NCBI GenBank assembly: GCA_023374045.1 | Contig: CM041780.1 | Span: 30,746,337-30,810,336 of the forward strand | Length of the DNA: 64,000 bases | From: Limonium bicolor | Taxonomy: Eukaryota > Streptophyta > Magnoliopsida > Caryophyllales > Plumbaginaceae | Direction: 5' to 3' | Shown: positions 33,382 through 46,853 of the stretch, one piece after another | How positions within the stretch are numbered: the first letter of the stretch is position 1 | How the letters are laid out: each line of letters begins with the position of its first letter | The notes under the pieces: model-generated | Seen by the model: the letters and a program-made list of their open reading frames with translations, nothing else | Database searches by the model: none | Told to the model about the DNA's origin: nothing | Made by a program: the position numbers and the translations under genes

Positions 33382-34059
33382 CTGCAAAGTGGTAAATCCT
33401 GTAGGCCCCATGCCGTAGCGTAGGCGATAGTTCAGTCCGTTGTAGAAACGGTTCACAAGGATCCGGTCTGAGTAACCCAGATCCGGTAGCAGGTGGATAA
33501 GTCCGATGAAGGCTGAGTAGTACTCATCTACCTTATCTTATCCCCTTGTCTCAGATTGTCCAACTCCAGGCGCTTGGCCTCTTGCACATGTATAGGGTAG
33601 TATTTGGCTCGCAGCAGAGCCGTGTACTCCCTCCACTGAAAAGTCGGGTCAGCAACTCTGCCCTCTCGCACAAGCTTCCACCAGTTTTGTGCCGAGCCCT
33701 TCAAGTAGTAAGCAGCAAGTCGTACCTTGACCTGCTCAGGTGGTGCTAGGGTTTCGAAGGCGGTCTCCATTTCGGAGATGTATGCCTCGAGCTTACGGGG
33801 ATCGGTCTCCCCACTGAATGAGGGCGGCCTCAGATCAGCCAACGCCTTGACCCAATTGGTCTCTCGTGGCGGTGGTGGTGGTGGCTGAACTCCGGGCTGT
33901 CGCCCTTGCTGTATAGCAGCAACTAAGTCGGGTACCAGCTGAGCTACGGCGGCTGCAACTGCCTCAGCCATAGTCTGTGCCGTAGTATCATCACCCTGGT
34001 CACCCATACCTCCAGTACCGCGCCCGCGGCTCTACCTCACCTCGTGGTCTACCTGCCAT
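33382..34059 (-). pseudogene. gag: gag exon 1 (capsid part), element 2
   Basis: The ATG at 34059 follows an AATTCAG acceptor-like site, as in element 1. The core gag block (KLEAYISEME, AAYYLKGSAQNWWKL, YTALLRAKYYP) is intact in one frame. Frameshifts near 34030 and 33540 separate it from the start and from the exon end. The exon finishes with a GMGPTGF block and TTTGCAG|GT. Confidence 0.85.
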
Positions 34060-34244
34060 CTGAATTCATATGAACATCTCATTAGCATTATGCTTGCACA
34101 CTTATCGGTCCAACGATCGTAACGCTTCCCGATAATAAGGTATCTCCACACTTAGTTAGTGGTTAACCTTTCCAAATCTGTTCACTTAGGTATCTGTAGT
34201 TAGGTTTCCTAACTCGGTATATCCCTAAGCTCGGTATTCTAGTC

Positions 34245-34272
34245 ATCAGAGCGATACTTCGCTCTGATACCA
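34245..34272 (-). promoter_or_regulatory. Primer binding site and hairpin, element 2
   Basis: The minus strand reads TGGTATCAGAGC beside the 5' LTR edge. Positions 34245-34268 form a perfect hairpin with 10 bp arms ATCAGAGCGA / TCGCTCTGAT and a 4-base loop, so the primer site is self-complementary with the next bases of the leader. Confidence 0.85.
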
Positions 34273-34276
34273 CTTT

Positions 34277-37200
34277 TGTAACACCCCTACTACGCACAAC
34301 ACATTACTTGGAATCGCAGCGGAAAATAAACAACTAAACAGTAACTAAACGAATGGTGCTACAATGCCGTCAACCCCCACGTGGCTAACAAGGCTGAATA
34401 AATACAATTGTACTGGTCTGATGATCAGACTCCCGAGCATAGAACTAATAACCATATATATACATCAACATAATACCGAGTGTTTACAAAATTCTTACTA
34501 CTGTATACCGTCACTGTAACCCATCATAAACAAGTATATAACACGCCACGGGAGCAGGCGCAACCCGGGCAACATCCAAAAGTACTCCAAAAGTAAACTA
34601 CTCTCTAGGATCTAGAGCCACTCTGCTTCTTCGATCCTCATCCTGCAGTATAAGAAATATGGATCCCCCGAGGGGGTCAGCAACCCTTGGCTGGCATGGT
34701 TAACGCGAAGCCCATCGACTACCGAAATGCGCGCAACTATTTGTCATGATGACATGGTATTTATTTTAAAAACACAACACATACATATAACATAACACGG
34801 GTATTGCACACATCATAACACACATCACAAACATATAGTTCCTTTTAGGAAGAGAACCAACATAGTTAGTCCCCATTAAGAGCCTAGAGAATGTTGCCAC
34901 ACTCATACTTAGCTCGTTACTTAACTCGTTACCGTCCGGTTAGATTGAACGGTTAACTTAACACAAGGTGCCTCGAATATAGTGATCCAAGCACACCGAA
35001 ATAACACATAGTATGCCCTTGTGGCCCGACGTGAGTCAGTAAAATAGCCTTGGTTAAGCTAAAGGGAAGGTTAGAAACCAAATTGGAAACTTAACCATAA
35101 CATACAGAGAGAATCGAACCGGTTATGACCTCGACTCCCATACCCCACACGCGTGGCCGGAACAGACCGGACTCCTCACTCCTCCACTTCCCCCGTTAGC
35201 CCTTGTTAATAGTTCATCATTGAGCACAACAAACAATTCACAATCATAGGTCAAGTCTTGTTAGACACACACAAGGGAAGAAAGAGTCACACTCCAACAT
35301 AATGATATTTAACAACGGTAAACTCTTTACATGGTTTAATCTTACAAAGTCATAAACACACAGAAAAACAAACAACACACAAGCCGGTGTAAACCGGTAG
35401 GCAACAGACTGCAAGAAAACCATACCTTGGTCCTTGCCTCGACTGATTTCCACCTTGAGAGAATCCTAACACATTAGTAACGTCGGTTAATTATTTATTT
35501 AACTTCAAACTTACTAAGTATTTAACATGATTGTATGACATGTTTTAATGTCTATCTTACCCTAGGTTACCTTCATTATACACCCTAGGGTTAACTACAT
35601 AAGTCACATCCTTTTCTGTTTTTTTTTTACAAGTTTTGGTCCGACCGGACTTGCCGACCGGACTTGTCCATGTCCGGTCGATTCCAGAGAGTTTTTCCCC
35701 TTCGGAAATTTAACCCGACCGGACTTGCCAAGTCCGGTCCTATGTCCGGTCGATTCCAGTAACTAAATCCGTACACAATTTACAAGCCCAACCGACCTTG
35801 TAAGTCCGGTCCCAAGGTCGGTCCATTCCAGAAGCCAATTCTCGCAGGGTAAACAGGTCCCGACCGGACTTGCAAGTCCGGTCGCAAGTCCGGTCTGCCC
35901 CAAATCTTTGTTTTCCTTTTTACATTCAACTCCAAACTTCACCCCATATAACCTAGTACTCCCTAACCTCATTTGGGCACTTTAAAAACACCTTAAGACA
36001 TCCTTAAACACTCATAAAACTCATTTCCTAATTCCTTAAGCCTTTACTTATTTCTTCACAAAATTCCTAACACTTACAATATTTTCTCCTAGTTTTTCAA
36101 GTGGTGTTTCATACCTATGATAACTACTATCCCAAAATGCTTTCCCTTATCTTAACATCATCTCCCAAGCATCATCTTTCACAACTAATCCCTTATATCC
36201 TTCTTGAAACTCTTTTTCCTAGTGTACACTTCTCCTTATTTTACCAAAGTTTGCCTAGGTATTTACCTAAGTCCCAAAGTGACTTTGGTACTTACTAAAT
36301 CTCAAGATCATGCCTAAGTCCTTATTACACTCTAGAGTACTTCCTAGCTCATCAAAATTCCTTTACAACATCTTGAACTCCTTATTCATTTCCTAAGTTT
36401 TCTAACTCACCAAACCTTATGTAAACACTTAGAACTTCTTACTTCTTACCTAAATTTTGACATGGATTCCCCTAGAACATTACTAAGCCTAAACACTTTG
36501 TTTTCTCCATTAACCACACAAAAACATCTAGAACACTTTCTTACACAACTTCACCAAATTCACACTACATCACAATATAGTGCATAACTTAAATTGCATG
36601 GCACTTAGGCCCTTAAAATGCATGGATCTTAGGCCCTTAAAGTGCTTAAATCATAAACACTGAATTTCCACAATATTTTGCCTTTAACCTGCAAATACAC
36701 TCAACAACACATATGCCTTTTACTAAGCTCTTGAGAACACTTTACTAAGTCATTCACCATTTGCTCTTTAGGTAGTTTTAATAAGCATTTATAGGCTCAT
36801 TTCTCCTAAGGCATTGAACAACATTAAGTTAGTAGATTTACCTCTTTTCCAAAACACTTCCTTCTTGTTTCCTTAAAACCGTATGGTATTTTGATTCCTT
36901 GTCAAGTTCTAGACAATGTACAAACATTATAATGAGTATTCAAGCTATAGGCTTCATCTCATTGTAAACCCTAATTTTACATGGTTTCAAAAACATTAAT
37001 GTAGTTGTTTTACCTTGATCTTTGAAGGGAGTTTGAATATATAACAAGAGAGGACTCCACCTAGTCCATGAAGAGTTGAAATGAAGCTAGAACAAAGTCA
37101 CACAAAGAGCTATATCAATGTGTATTTTCGGTCAAGGTAAGAACATGGAGGAAACATGACTTTTCTTTGAGATTCCTTACCTAGAAGCAAAGGAGATCAA

Positions 37201-38134
37201 CAATATGTCAAAATACAAGCTCAAGCTCCTTCAATGGTGGAACACCTTGGCACCGAAATGGGGCTCTTGGAGTTTTGAGAAGATAGGAATGAAGAGCTTG
37301 AGGAGAGGAAGAAAATGGTGGTGTTTGTTTTTGATTTGGACAAGTGAGCAAGATTTTACAAGAGGTCAAAGTGGGAGTTCTAATGGTGGTAGTGGTATTA
37401 CCGAGAGAGAGCAAAGAAGAGAGGTAGAAGATGGTGTTTGGAAACCGTGGGAATGAAGGAAAGAAATGAGAATGAGATAGGATTTGCTTTTAAGAAGATA
37501 TTTATGCTTATAAAGTAAAAAGTAAGTTTACTTAGTTTTCTTTACTTACTTATTTTATCAACTAAAGAGTGGTGAGTCACACACTTAGAAAACCGGCCCC
37601 CTTTATTAGTGTGAGGGTGTTTTAGTCTTTGTTTGTCAATTTAATTACTTAATACACATATGTTATAAACTAGCTTATAAAAAGCACTATTCACCTAAAC
37701 AAGGCACTTAGAAGTGAAATTTTTGATTTCCCATTAATATAGCCACCCAAATGTGATACTATATAGTACACATATATATTTAAGTGTAATGATGGACATT
37801 TAGCCACTCAAAACTCATTTACAAGACAATTTTTCAAAAACGTGCTTTAAGACTTCTTAAGCACATTTTGTGTTTTAATTTGTTTTCAAGCTTGGTTTTC
37901 TTTGATAATTGATTTAATATGCTCATTAGTGTGTAAATGAGGTCTTGGTAAGTTCATTAGGTCTTAACCAAGTTTATCCCAAGCTTAGAGCACATTTTGG
38001 CTCTTATTGACTTTAAAGCACATTTTGTGTTTCCTTTTGTTTAAATTTGTTTACTAATGTTTCTAAGACTCTTTTTGGTCTTATTACACCCTATTTAGGT
38101 GTTTAAATAACATAACTAGGTTTGGGGTATTTCA
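34277..38134 (-). repeat. 5' LTR of element 2 (3.9 kb)
   Basis: Partner of 24025-27849, with only scattered substitutions and short indels between them. Hairpin array at 35639-35895. The right flank ACTCT is the start of the resumed Athila-like ORF sequence. Confidence 0.93.
35639..35895. repeat. Hairpin array in 5' LTR of element 2
   Basis: Same GACCGGACTTG / CAAGTCCGGTC design as 25380-25625. This copy keeps some units that are shortened in the other LTR. Confidence 0.85.
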
Positions 38135-38521
38135 ACTCTGCATCATCCACAGCAGCAGGACCCTCTACGGGAGCTACACCTTCTACTGATCCCGACCACC
38201 CGTCCGCTGAGACTGCACAGGAGAGGAGCCCTACGTGCCGACTACTGATGTGATGCAGACTCCAGCTCCTGTACCTTACTCGACAGATCTACAGAGTCAG
38301 CTCCAGGCCTTCCATCAGATGCAGCAGCAGATGCATCAGCGCTTTGAGAGTTTTGAGCAGAGGATGCTGGCTGAGCAGTCACGGTGCATCAGCGCTTAGA
38401 CCGGAGTGACGAGCTACATGCGCAGGCAGCGCAGCAGCATGAGTGGACCGCTCAGCTCCTGCAGCGTCTCCTCGATCAGACAGGCCAGGGACCAGCACAG
38501 CCTACACCACCACCGCAGTGA
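38135..38521 (+). pseudogene. ORF of the Athila-like element, 3' part
   Basis: Continues the protein cut at 24024. It reads a Ser/Thr/Pro-rich linker, then a Gln/His-rich segment with QMQQQM and a C-terminal LLQRLLDQ helix-like stretch, stopping at 38519-38521. Two frame changes are needed (near 38240 and 38385). A coiled-coil or oligomerisation role would fit its composition but is not shown. Confidence 0.6.
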
Positions 38522-39950
38522 TTTTATTTTTATCTTTATTTTATTGTATTTTATTTTGCTCTGTTGTTTACTAACATTTTGTAGACTAATACTGTTTAAA
38601 CCTTATCGAACTTCAGGAAGGTAACAGTTCAGTTTGCTTCGTGTTTTAATTTAATGTAGTACTTTATTATTTTGCTTAAGTTATTTATGGCTAATTATTT
38701 ATGTTTTTCATATTATTATTTTCTTTTGTGCTACTTGAGTTCTGCTGGCTATATTTGATTTTCTTTTCAGAATAAATATTCGAACATATAGCTGAACTCG
38801 CCTATGGGAGCAACCTCAGTTGCTCTAGGAATTTCGATATCTTCGGTTGAACACTTGCGCAAACTTAAGTGTGAGGAACGTCTCACCCCTACCCAAGCTT
38901 TAAGTGTGAGGAAGGGTACCTTCCTCAATCTACAATACAAGGGGAGTTTCAATTCTTCCTTTATTATATTGCTGTTCAACCTATATAAGTTTAATCCTTT
39001 ATGAGTCTGTCTGTCATAATTTGAAAGGTCATTTTCTTGATTTTAATTCTGAACAATGAGGACATTGCTCCTCTTAAGTGTGAGGAAGGAGAGACCTTTC
39101 CCTGAAAATATGACAGAAGTAGTTCGATAATGCCACCTCATTTTCTTAACCTAAACTGCCTAAAATTTAAAAAATTGATAAAAATGAGATAAAATACTTG
39201 AGAAGTGTCTGAAATTATGTCAGGTGACAACTGAAAGATAGTTTTTATTTTAAGAAGTTTGTATAAAATTATTTTCCAACAAAATATCTATTTTCACACG
39301 TTTGTACAAAAATGATAGATCTGCTGATTATAAAAACCAATTTAGTTTAGCTTGGGATTATGGAAATATGTGGGAAGTCAAGGAAAGAAAAGGATAGACA
39401 AGGTACTCCACTGTTATGAATTTTCTAAACCAAAAACAGGCCTCGTCTATCGGGTTTAAGTTCTTTGGGGTGCTTTAACACCTATCTACCTAATGTCTCG
39501 TGACCTGGGATAGAAGACCCACACCGCTACTAGGATAGAGAGAAAAGTCTGGGGTACAGAAAAAATAATGCAATTCAAATATATATATATATATAATAAG
39601 ATATGCTTTGTATACACATTTGCACATTCAAAAAAAAAGTTGTAAATAATAAATTGCAATTTATTTTTAAAACATGAGTACGTGGTGTTGAAAGGTATTG
39701 CAGAATAAGGCATTACTTCACACCCCTTGTCATCCCGGGTTAGAGAATTTGAAATTGGTTGAAGATCCCAGGTTAATCTAACTTGTTTTCTGCAGTCTAG
39801 TTTTTTCTATGCTTTTATTAAATTGTTCTTCTTCACTGTTTATAAAACCTACTTCTAAGAGCAGAATTATTCTTTCAATTGTCACTTTGTCTAAATTCCC
39901 TTCTACACTTATTTAATCTTGTTTTATTATTATGGCTTAGAGATAATTAT
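38522..39950 (+). other. 3' non-coding tail of the Athila-like element
   Basis: AT-rich. It contains three copies of TTAAGTGTGAGGAA (about 38865, 38899 and 39074), two of them beside complementary TTCCTC or CTCAC sequence. Such purine-rich motifs lie near the 3' end of related elements, but no 3' LTR follows because a different LTR starts at 39951. There is a TA microsatellite at about 39580-39595. Confidence 0.5.
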
Positions 39951-42093
39951 TGAAATACCCCGGATCTAGGATGGCGATTAAATTACTCTAATATGATTAT
40001 AAAAGGCCTAATGGTGCCTAAAGAGTATTGGTAAAAAGAAATAAAACCAAAAGAAAAGAGAAAACGCTTGAAAAGCGAAAACGCTAAAATACGCGCTAAA
40101 TGAGTATAAGAGATATATGATCTCGAGAGGGTCCGAGATGGATTCCTAAGGCTTATTTAGGCCTAATAAGTATACGGAATGATTCCGAAGAAAACGGATC
40201 CAAATAATGGATTAAAACGCTAACGGAGTTTAAAGCACGTTTTTCGAGAAAACCCGAAAACGTGACTTTAAGTGGTCAAATGGACCCGTAAAATTATAGT
40301 TGATTATATAACTATAAAGTATTAATGGAAGCTTAATAGCCATTAAAAATAAAGAAACGAGAAAATTTGAAAAACGGGCCCGGTTAGTGAATAGTGCCAA
40401 ACCGGGTAAAATAACGAGCGTTTTCTGTCAGAAAACGAAAAACGCTCCAGTCTACAAGTATAAGTGGGGCCGGTTTTTTTATTATCCAAATAGCATCCCC
40501 TCTCTAATAATAGCTAGTTAGTAAATAAAGAAAGAAAATAAAAGGGAAGGAAAAGTAAGTAGAAAAGGTAGGCTCTTCTCTCTCCTCCCTCACTTTCTTC
40601 TTTTCTTTCCTCTTTCCTTTCTCCTTTCCCAGACGTTCTCCCCTTCCTCTAGCCTGGGACGATTTTCTTCCCCCTCATCCATGGCTTCTTCCCACTTCCC
40701 TTCCTTGCCCAAGCTTGGATAAAGCTCCAAACACAAAAATAATCACATATTTTGTGCTCCTCTCATCAAGCCCTATCATCCTCTCTTTCCAAAATTCAAA
40801 AAGGATGAATTTCATTTTCATGGGTATTGGCCATTTGAGGAGAAAAGCACACTACCTTGAAGCTTGAAGCTTCCTCTTTCATCCAAGGTAAAAATATCCA
40901 AAGAAAAATACACTTCTCTTCACCTCCTTGTGTTGGCCGATTTTGGCATGTATTAATGACTTGCTTCTCCTTGTTTTGAGCTATTCTCCAAGTCTCCAAT
41001 GGTGGGTTGGAGCTCCTCCTTTGATTTTGGCAAAATCAATTCTAGGTTTTCAAGGTAATGTTCAAATTTCATACCTTAAGCCCTCTTCTTGAATTCATGA
41101 GTTGTTTTCACAACTAGGAGAATTAATTAGTACTCTATTTGTCCATTGGTATATTGGTCTAGAGAATTGGGCAAGATTAGCCTTGACCGATTTTGGATGA
41201 AGAGAAGAAGAGAAGAGGAGAAGAATGTCTAAAAGAAACTTAAGAGAATTAAGGTAAGAAACCAACCCTTATGTATATTCTATATGTATTAGAATTTGGG
41301 TTGGGTCAATAAATGTATGAACCCCACTAGGGTGTGGTAGAAATGAGCTTGTATAGAGATGATACAAGAGAGAAAACATTTGTGAAATAAGTGTTCGTTA
41401 TGTGCTATGCATTTTGTGAATTAAGCATTGTGTTGTATTTGTAGAATTGATGAGCATTGGTGAACTTGTATGTGCTGGTAGAACCCATGATGGTTTGGGT
41501 AGTCTAGGTCGAACAATGAGATGAGAAGAGTTTTGGCAATGCTAGAGAAGTAGCCAAGTTATGGCAAAATTTGTGTAGAAATCTAAGTGGATTAAGTGTT
41601 GGTTTGGGTGGTGAATAGCCTAGGAGAGGCTAGGAATGTATGAAGATTGATTGGAGTTAGTAAACCATTTTGGGATGCTTGTGATAAGTTAGAAGATTGG
41701 TGCAAAATCTGTAGCAAAAGAGGTTGTGTAAGTGCCTTAGGAGTTTTTTAGAAAACAAAGAAGATTTTAGGCTTTAAGAGTGAGTCATGGAACTTGGTAT
41801 GAGGTGTGCATTATCTTGGAAGTTTTGGAATGGTTAAATGAAGAAAGAACAATAATGCAAGTGTCAAGAGAGGTTAGAGAATGCACAATGTGCATTAGTG
41901 CAAAAGGGAGAATGCAAATTTGTGATTTCGGGCAGAATTTGGGTAAGGGTTTAAACCCATGATTTGAAGAGTTTTAGAGCATGTTTTAAGGTGATTAAAC
42001 ATGTGGAAAACTTGTGGAAAGTTTATGGAAAGATTAAGGGTGGTTTAAGGATTGATTTGGAGTGGAAAATCAAGTTTGGAGCAGGTTTTAGCA

Positions 42094-42275
42094 GGGTCCG
42101 GGACTTGGTCCTTGGACAAAGTCCCGGACCACACCTAAATTAGGCCGAGAGCACACCCCCTGCTTTGGTCCGGGACTATACTCCAGGACAAGGTCCCGGA
42201 CCAGGTGTTGTTTTTCACCCGAGAGTTATTTAATGAGTTGGTCCGGGACTTAGGGTAAGGACCAAGTCCCGGACC
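42094..42275. repeat. Hairpin array in the lone LTR
   Basis: Three clear inverted repeats GGTCCGGGAC...GTCCCGGACC with spacers containing CGAGAG. Confidence 0.85.
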
Positions 42276-43530
42276 ACCCCCAGAAACCCACAGAGAGTAT
42301 TTAAAGGTTTTAGATGATGGGGGTTTGAATGTTAATGATGTTATAAGATGTTAAGGCCTTGTTTGGTGACATGTAAGGCCCTAGGAAGTGTAAGGAAGTG
42401 TTGGAAGTGATTGAGAAGTGAGAACTCAAATGACAAGAGTAAAACCGAGTAAACGGGATAACGGGGTAACTGCGGGAGTAACATTTTATTATGTTCCGTG
42501 TGATGTTAGTATTAATAATAATGTTGAAACATTATCAGAGAACCGTGCGTGACCCGAGCTTGGTGAGACGACACGGTAAAAGTAAAAACCCCGTTGTAAG
42601 GTATGATTTTTCTCATGCCCCGTATGCTAACCGAGTTACTCTGATTTGTGTGTTTGTGTGCCGGCTTAATCAAGAATAAAGCATGAAAATAATCCCTTGT
42701 TTGATTATGTATGCCTTGATGTATGTTGAATGAGCTAACATACTTGTATGCCGGTGTGGTCTAACTTAGTGCATAGACCGACTCTTAGTGAGTACTGATG
42801 ACTAGAAACCCGTTGACGGGTAGTCACATAACCAATGGTATTATGCAAACACACACAAGCTATCGATTAAAGTATAACGATAACACAAACATATGAACTC
42901 CCTAAAATGCGAGGAGATGTACGGGTTGAGTATATACCCGATAACGGTTAGAGAACCTTATTGAAACAATCCACGAAATAAATATGAGTGGAGAGATAAA
43001 TGACCTCCATCGAGAGGATTGGAGTTAGTCCAATAATGTAAACATATAAGAAAGGTAAAAGAGACCTAAGGGACTATGCGACTCCCTTGAGATACGGTCG
43101 ACCTCTTATATGAGGATTTTACCGGTATAAGAAAATATCCGAATGTATAAGTATATGATTGTAAGGGTACCCTTAAGCCTAAGATTACCCGAATTTAAGT
43201 AAAGTTCCCAAAGTCATTAGAAACATCGAGAATGATGCTTCTAGACTAAAATACATGATATTATTATAACTCCGAGAGAGGAGTGTATGGGAACGAGAGT
43301 AGTAGTCCGAGAGTAGTCGGACCAATGTAAAAGAATAGGACTAAGAAGAGTTCCGTTAGCGTAGTTGAACCTTCCCCCATGCTTAAGACCCAGAGTAGGG
43401 TCGAAACCGGGGAAGTTAAGACTATGCTCGAGAGCCATGAGTTTTGGCTTTGAGTATGTATTAAGAGTAACAAGCGTGACGTAGGAGACCTGTAGTTGTC
43501 TCGAGAATCTACAAGAGCTTGAACATGAAT

Positions 43531-43690
43531 AACCCAGAGAGTGGGTGAGTTAACGAGTATAAATAACCCGAGAGAAAGGGTGAGTATATGTATGAGTAAC
43601 CCCAGAGTATGGGTAAGTATAAGAATGAGTAGCCCCAGAGAATGGGCGTGTATACTAATAAGTAACCCGAGAGAGCGGGTGAGGTATTGA
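43531..43690. repeat. Five-copy 33-34 bp tandem repeat with mini-hairpins
   Basis: Units begin at 43531, 43565, 43598, 43631 and 43664. Each has a short stem such as ACCCG...CGGGT, with paired changes between units (for example ACCC/GGGT against GCCC/GGGC). The long minus-strand frame with repeated LGLLI across this region is a by-product of the repeat. Confidence 0.75.
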
Positions 43691-46600
43691 ATAAGTAAAC
43701 AAGGCATAGCGAGAATAACCCTCAATGCCTAAGGTAACCAGTTACCACTAACAACATTGTTTGTTAGTTAGGAATCGTGTTCCGTGATTGGATGTAGATT
43801 CCTTGTGTGATATACATATATATTGTATTGCCATGATGCATGTTTTTGATTAAAATGAACTCCATGTATATCTGACCCAAAGTAGTCGGCGTACGCGGTT
43901 AGCACGCGTATATGCGAATTTCATGCGCAGCGTAAGCTGACCCCCTAGGGGGAACGTTTTTAGTGTGCAGGTACTTGAAGCTGGCCACCGTTCGAGAGAG
44001 TAGGGCGGGGACTACTGTGAGCCTGGGTAGTTTAGATAGTAATTACTTATGCGTTTGAATGAGGTGTAAGTCCGAGTATGTTATCGGCATCCGTATAATG
44101 TAGACTCGGTATAGTAAAGAAGTGAAATGATTATGGTATTTGTATGAAGTACTCGGTTGTTCCAGTCCATCAGACCGTTACTGTATGTGAGTCAGGCCTG
44201 GTTACCACGAGGGTGGCTACGGCGTTTTGTATCACCCTCTGTTGTATTTGAATTCCGCTGCGAGCTTAATGGTAAATTGTGACAGTTTAAGAGGTAATGA
44301 TGAGATTAGCAGTTGTGGGTGTTACAACACGGTCTTCCATAATTATGGGAATGGAGTAATTTATTTGACTGCGTGGTATCGTTAGTCACACACGCTTATT
44401 ATTTCGACTAGCCATTCTATTCAATCCTCCTGAATTCTATACATGCTCATGGTATATTCCCATGAGTTCATGTCTCCCTACCGAACTAACTTTCGGTATA
44501 AGTGTTGTCGAGCTATGCTCTAGCATCTAGTGCTTGCAACCGTTGTCTCTAAAATATCAAGACAAGTCTGATATGCGCATCTAACTAGCGCCTCATGACT
44601 CCAAGTTATTTCCCTCTGGAATGAGTTCGTTCTTTGGGTACCTTGCAGGTCCGCTTTTGCCTGTGTGAACTCGTATCCCTCGTGTGTTGTATTTAGTATC
44701 CGCATATATGGTTCATCCCTCTTCTCCATTAGGGGAATCCATTTGTTTATCTGATCTTCCACCTTCTGATTCTCACCTGCACAATTCGGTTAACAGTTAT
44801 TATAATGGTCGCTTGTTGCGCACCATGTACCAGTCGATTGGACGGTTATCCGCCATTGCGGTTTTGCATGGAGTATCTAATCTCCAGCTTAGAGTATCTC
44901 TTGTAATGCTCGCTTTTGCCCTTCGTCTGTTGTAAACATACAATACGACTGTGGTTTTAGCTTGGTATTCATTTTCTGTTCAAACCTAATTGGTACTAAC
45001 ATACTAACGTTTATGGATTGAGCATGTGGTTATTATTATTTAATGCGACATCATCGCAGCGCCCTTAGCGCGTGGTATAACTCTCTCTGTGCCCCCTTTT
45101 TGGGTAGCATCTATTATCACAAAGGTTTCTCTAATATAACTTCCTTAAATACCACAATTCCTTTTCTCAGTCATGAGTTCAACTTGTCATTACTATTAAA
45201 TTGGCCTAGTTTCCTCATTTACCAAAATCCGTAAACTTATGTTCTGACTCCTCCACTGTGGAGTTGCGGCCTTATGTCACTTTATTATTAAGCTATCCTT
45301 GATTCTCCTAACCTTGCTAGTTTGACTAAGATCTCTCTCGTCATTACATGGTTTACCTAGTCAGGGTTCCATTCGCCGACTTAGACACAGAGTTGATTAT
45401 CTCCTGGGTCCTTACACTACTCGTTTACATGCATGGGGTACCATACTGATACATTACTACTTACCCAACTAACTTAATATAGTTTGTCAGGCCCACAAGC
45501 TCCTAGGAGTGCGGTCGTCCCATGTCTCGTTTAGTGCACTCGTAGCGTTCGTACCTGGTGATTATTGTACTCTTAGTCTCGGTAATTTATGTTTGAGTAG
45601 CTATGCTGCCAATTCTTAACCTTAAATGTCAGAATGGCCCTAATATTAGGTTCTATGGTTTTCCTTTATTAATGTTTGTATTTCCTTTACTTTCTCCAAG
45701 ATAGGTGTTTGCGACTTTTCGCTCTAATTCTGATTTCCACATGCTCGTCCTCTGGTATTGGTGAGTGGGGATCAGTAACTACTTATTGTCTCTCCCGTTC
45801 ACTCCTAGGCTGTTAACGCCTTCAAATATGAGTTTTCAGTATTCGAATTCCACCCAATCTATTGGGTTACACCCCATGGTGTAGTTCGGACTCCATGATA
45901 AAGGTTGACACCTCGTGTTTCCCCTGTCTTATGGTAGTCCTGTTAGTCTGATATTAATCAGTACTTGTGATTCATCACCCTTGTTCCCCTAGTTTTGGGT
46001 CACTTTGGTGGTATTAAGATATCCCTCTGTAGGCCTATGCCATACGATATTCAGACTCAATACTTATTCTGATAGTTAAATGATTGTTAGTCTTGTTGTT
46101 TAATTTATTCCTAGTTGGTTCTAATACTTTTTCCTGAGGTTACAATTTGATACCCCAACTTAGTGGTTTCCTCTAATCATTCCTCTTCATTGCGCGGTCC
46201 TTACTCTTATTTAACTCATATTTCCTCCATCCTCTTTGAGGTAACGGTATCTTCCGTCATCAGGCAATTTTCACTTTTGTTTATATCCACTGCCCTCCAT
46301 ACGGGAGTCTAGCAGCATAATGGATCACAACACCTCCGGTGTGCGTGGTGCGTGCATTACATCGGCCCCTTTTTATTGCATGTTCACATCTGCCTATTAA
46401 TTTTTTTTAAGGTCCTGACTCATATAGCTCACTTCTTGCCCTCTGGCAATGTTCGATGGTAGTGGTTTAACCACGAGTGTCACGCACTCTCTAAATATGG
46501 TTATACTGGTCCTGAAGACCCGTCACTCCACACCGGTAATGATTGACGTTTAATGTCCATACCGGCACTGGGGTTAGACTTGTAGGCACTAATTATTGTT

Positions 46601-46853
46601 ATTCTCATTTACTCCACCTTTTTATATTCTACTAATGGTGTATTATTTCAGGTTTATTGTAGGTCAGACCGGCTAGGTCTTCTCGAGGTTTTATTTATCG
46701 ACCTCAAACCCAAGGGTTTCGTACTCCTCCCTTAAGAAGGTTGTATCCTGTTTTATTGCATTAAGTAACTTACGGACTTACATAAGATTTAGTGTTTATT
46801 GGTAACCGCCTACCGCCTGACCACACGTCCTTTAGGGTTAGTTTACCGTCGCT

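Larger units (their letters stand above)
24025..38134 (-). mobile_element. Element 2: complete Ty3/gypsy chromovirus with AlkB exon
   Basis: In element sense: 5' LTR 38134-34277, primer site about 34272-34261, gag exons 34059-32605, AlkB exon 32461-31724, pro-pol 31547-28149, polypurine tract 27862-27850, 3' LTR 27849-24025. The two LTRs are nearly identical along their length, so insertion was fairly recent. Flanking pentamers are ACTGC on the left and ACTCT on the right, only a partial duplication. It sits inside the Athila-like ORF. LTR sequence differs clearly from element 1 although the internal plan is the same. Confidence 0.93.
19194..39950 (+). mobile_element. Athila-like LTR element, interrupted by element 2 and incomplete on the right
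   Basis: It starts with an LTR at 19194, followed by a tRNA-Asp primer site at 20806, a non-coding leader with a MITE, one ORF split by element 2 (24025-38134), and a 3' non-coding tail to 39950, where a foreign LTR begins. No reverse transcriptase or integrase is present, so it looks non-autonomous. The 3' LTR is absent. The affiliation rests on the primer type and structure only. Confidence 0.7.
39951..44326 (+). repeat. Lone LTR (4.4 kb), plus orientation
   Basis: TGAAATACCCC at the left, GGGTGTTACA at the right, with the same internal plan as the other LTRs. There is no primer site on its right and no polypurine tract on its left, as expected for a solo LTR. The flanking pentamers (ATTAT and ACACG) do not match, so the locus was rearranged after insertion. 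Confidence 0.75.

Noticed and set aside
24025..38134. Clean 5-bp target duplication for element 2
   Set aside because: Flanks are ACTGC and ACTCT, matching only at the first three bases, so I report it as partial.
38135..38521. Independent host gene encoding a Gln-rich protein
   Set aside because: It continues the ORF cut at 24024 across the element 2 insertion, so it belongs to the Athila-like element.
43264..43725. Hydrophobic minus-strand ORF with repeated LGLLI, resembling a membrane protein
   Set aside because: It is produced by the 33-34 bp tandem repeat in the lone LTR and lacks any family match.
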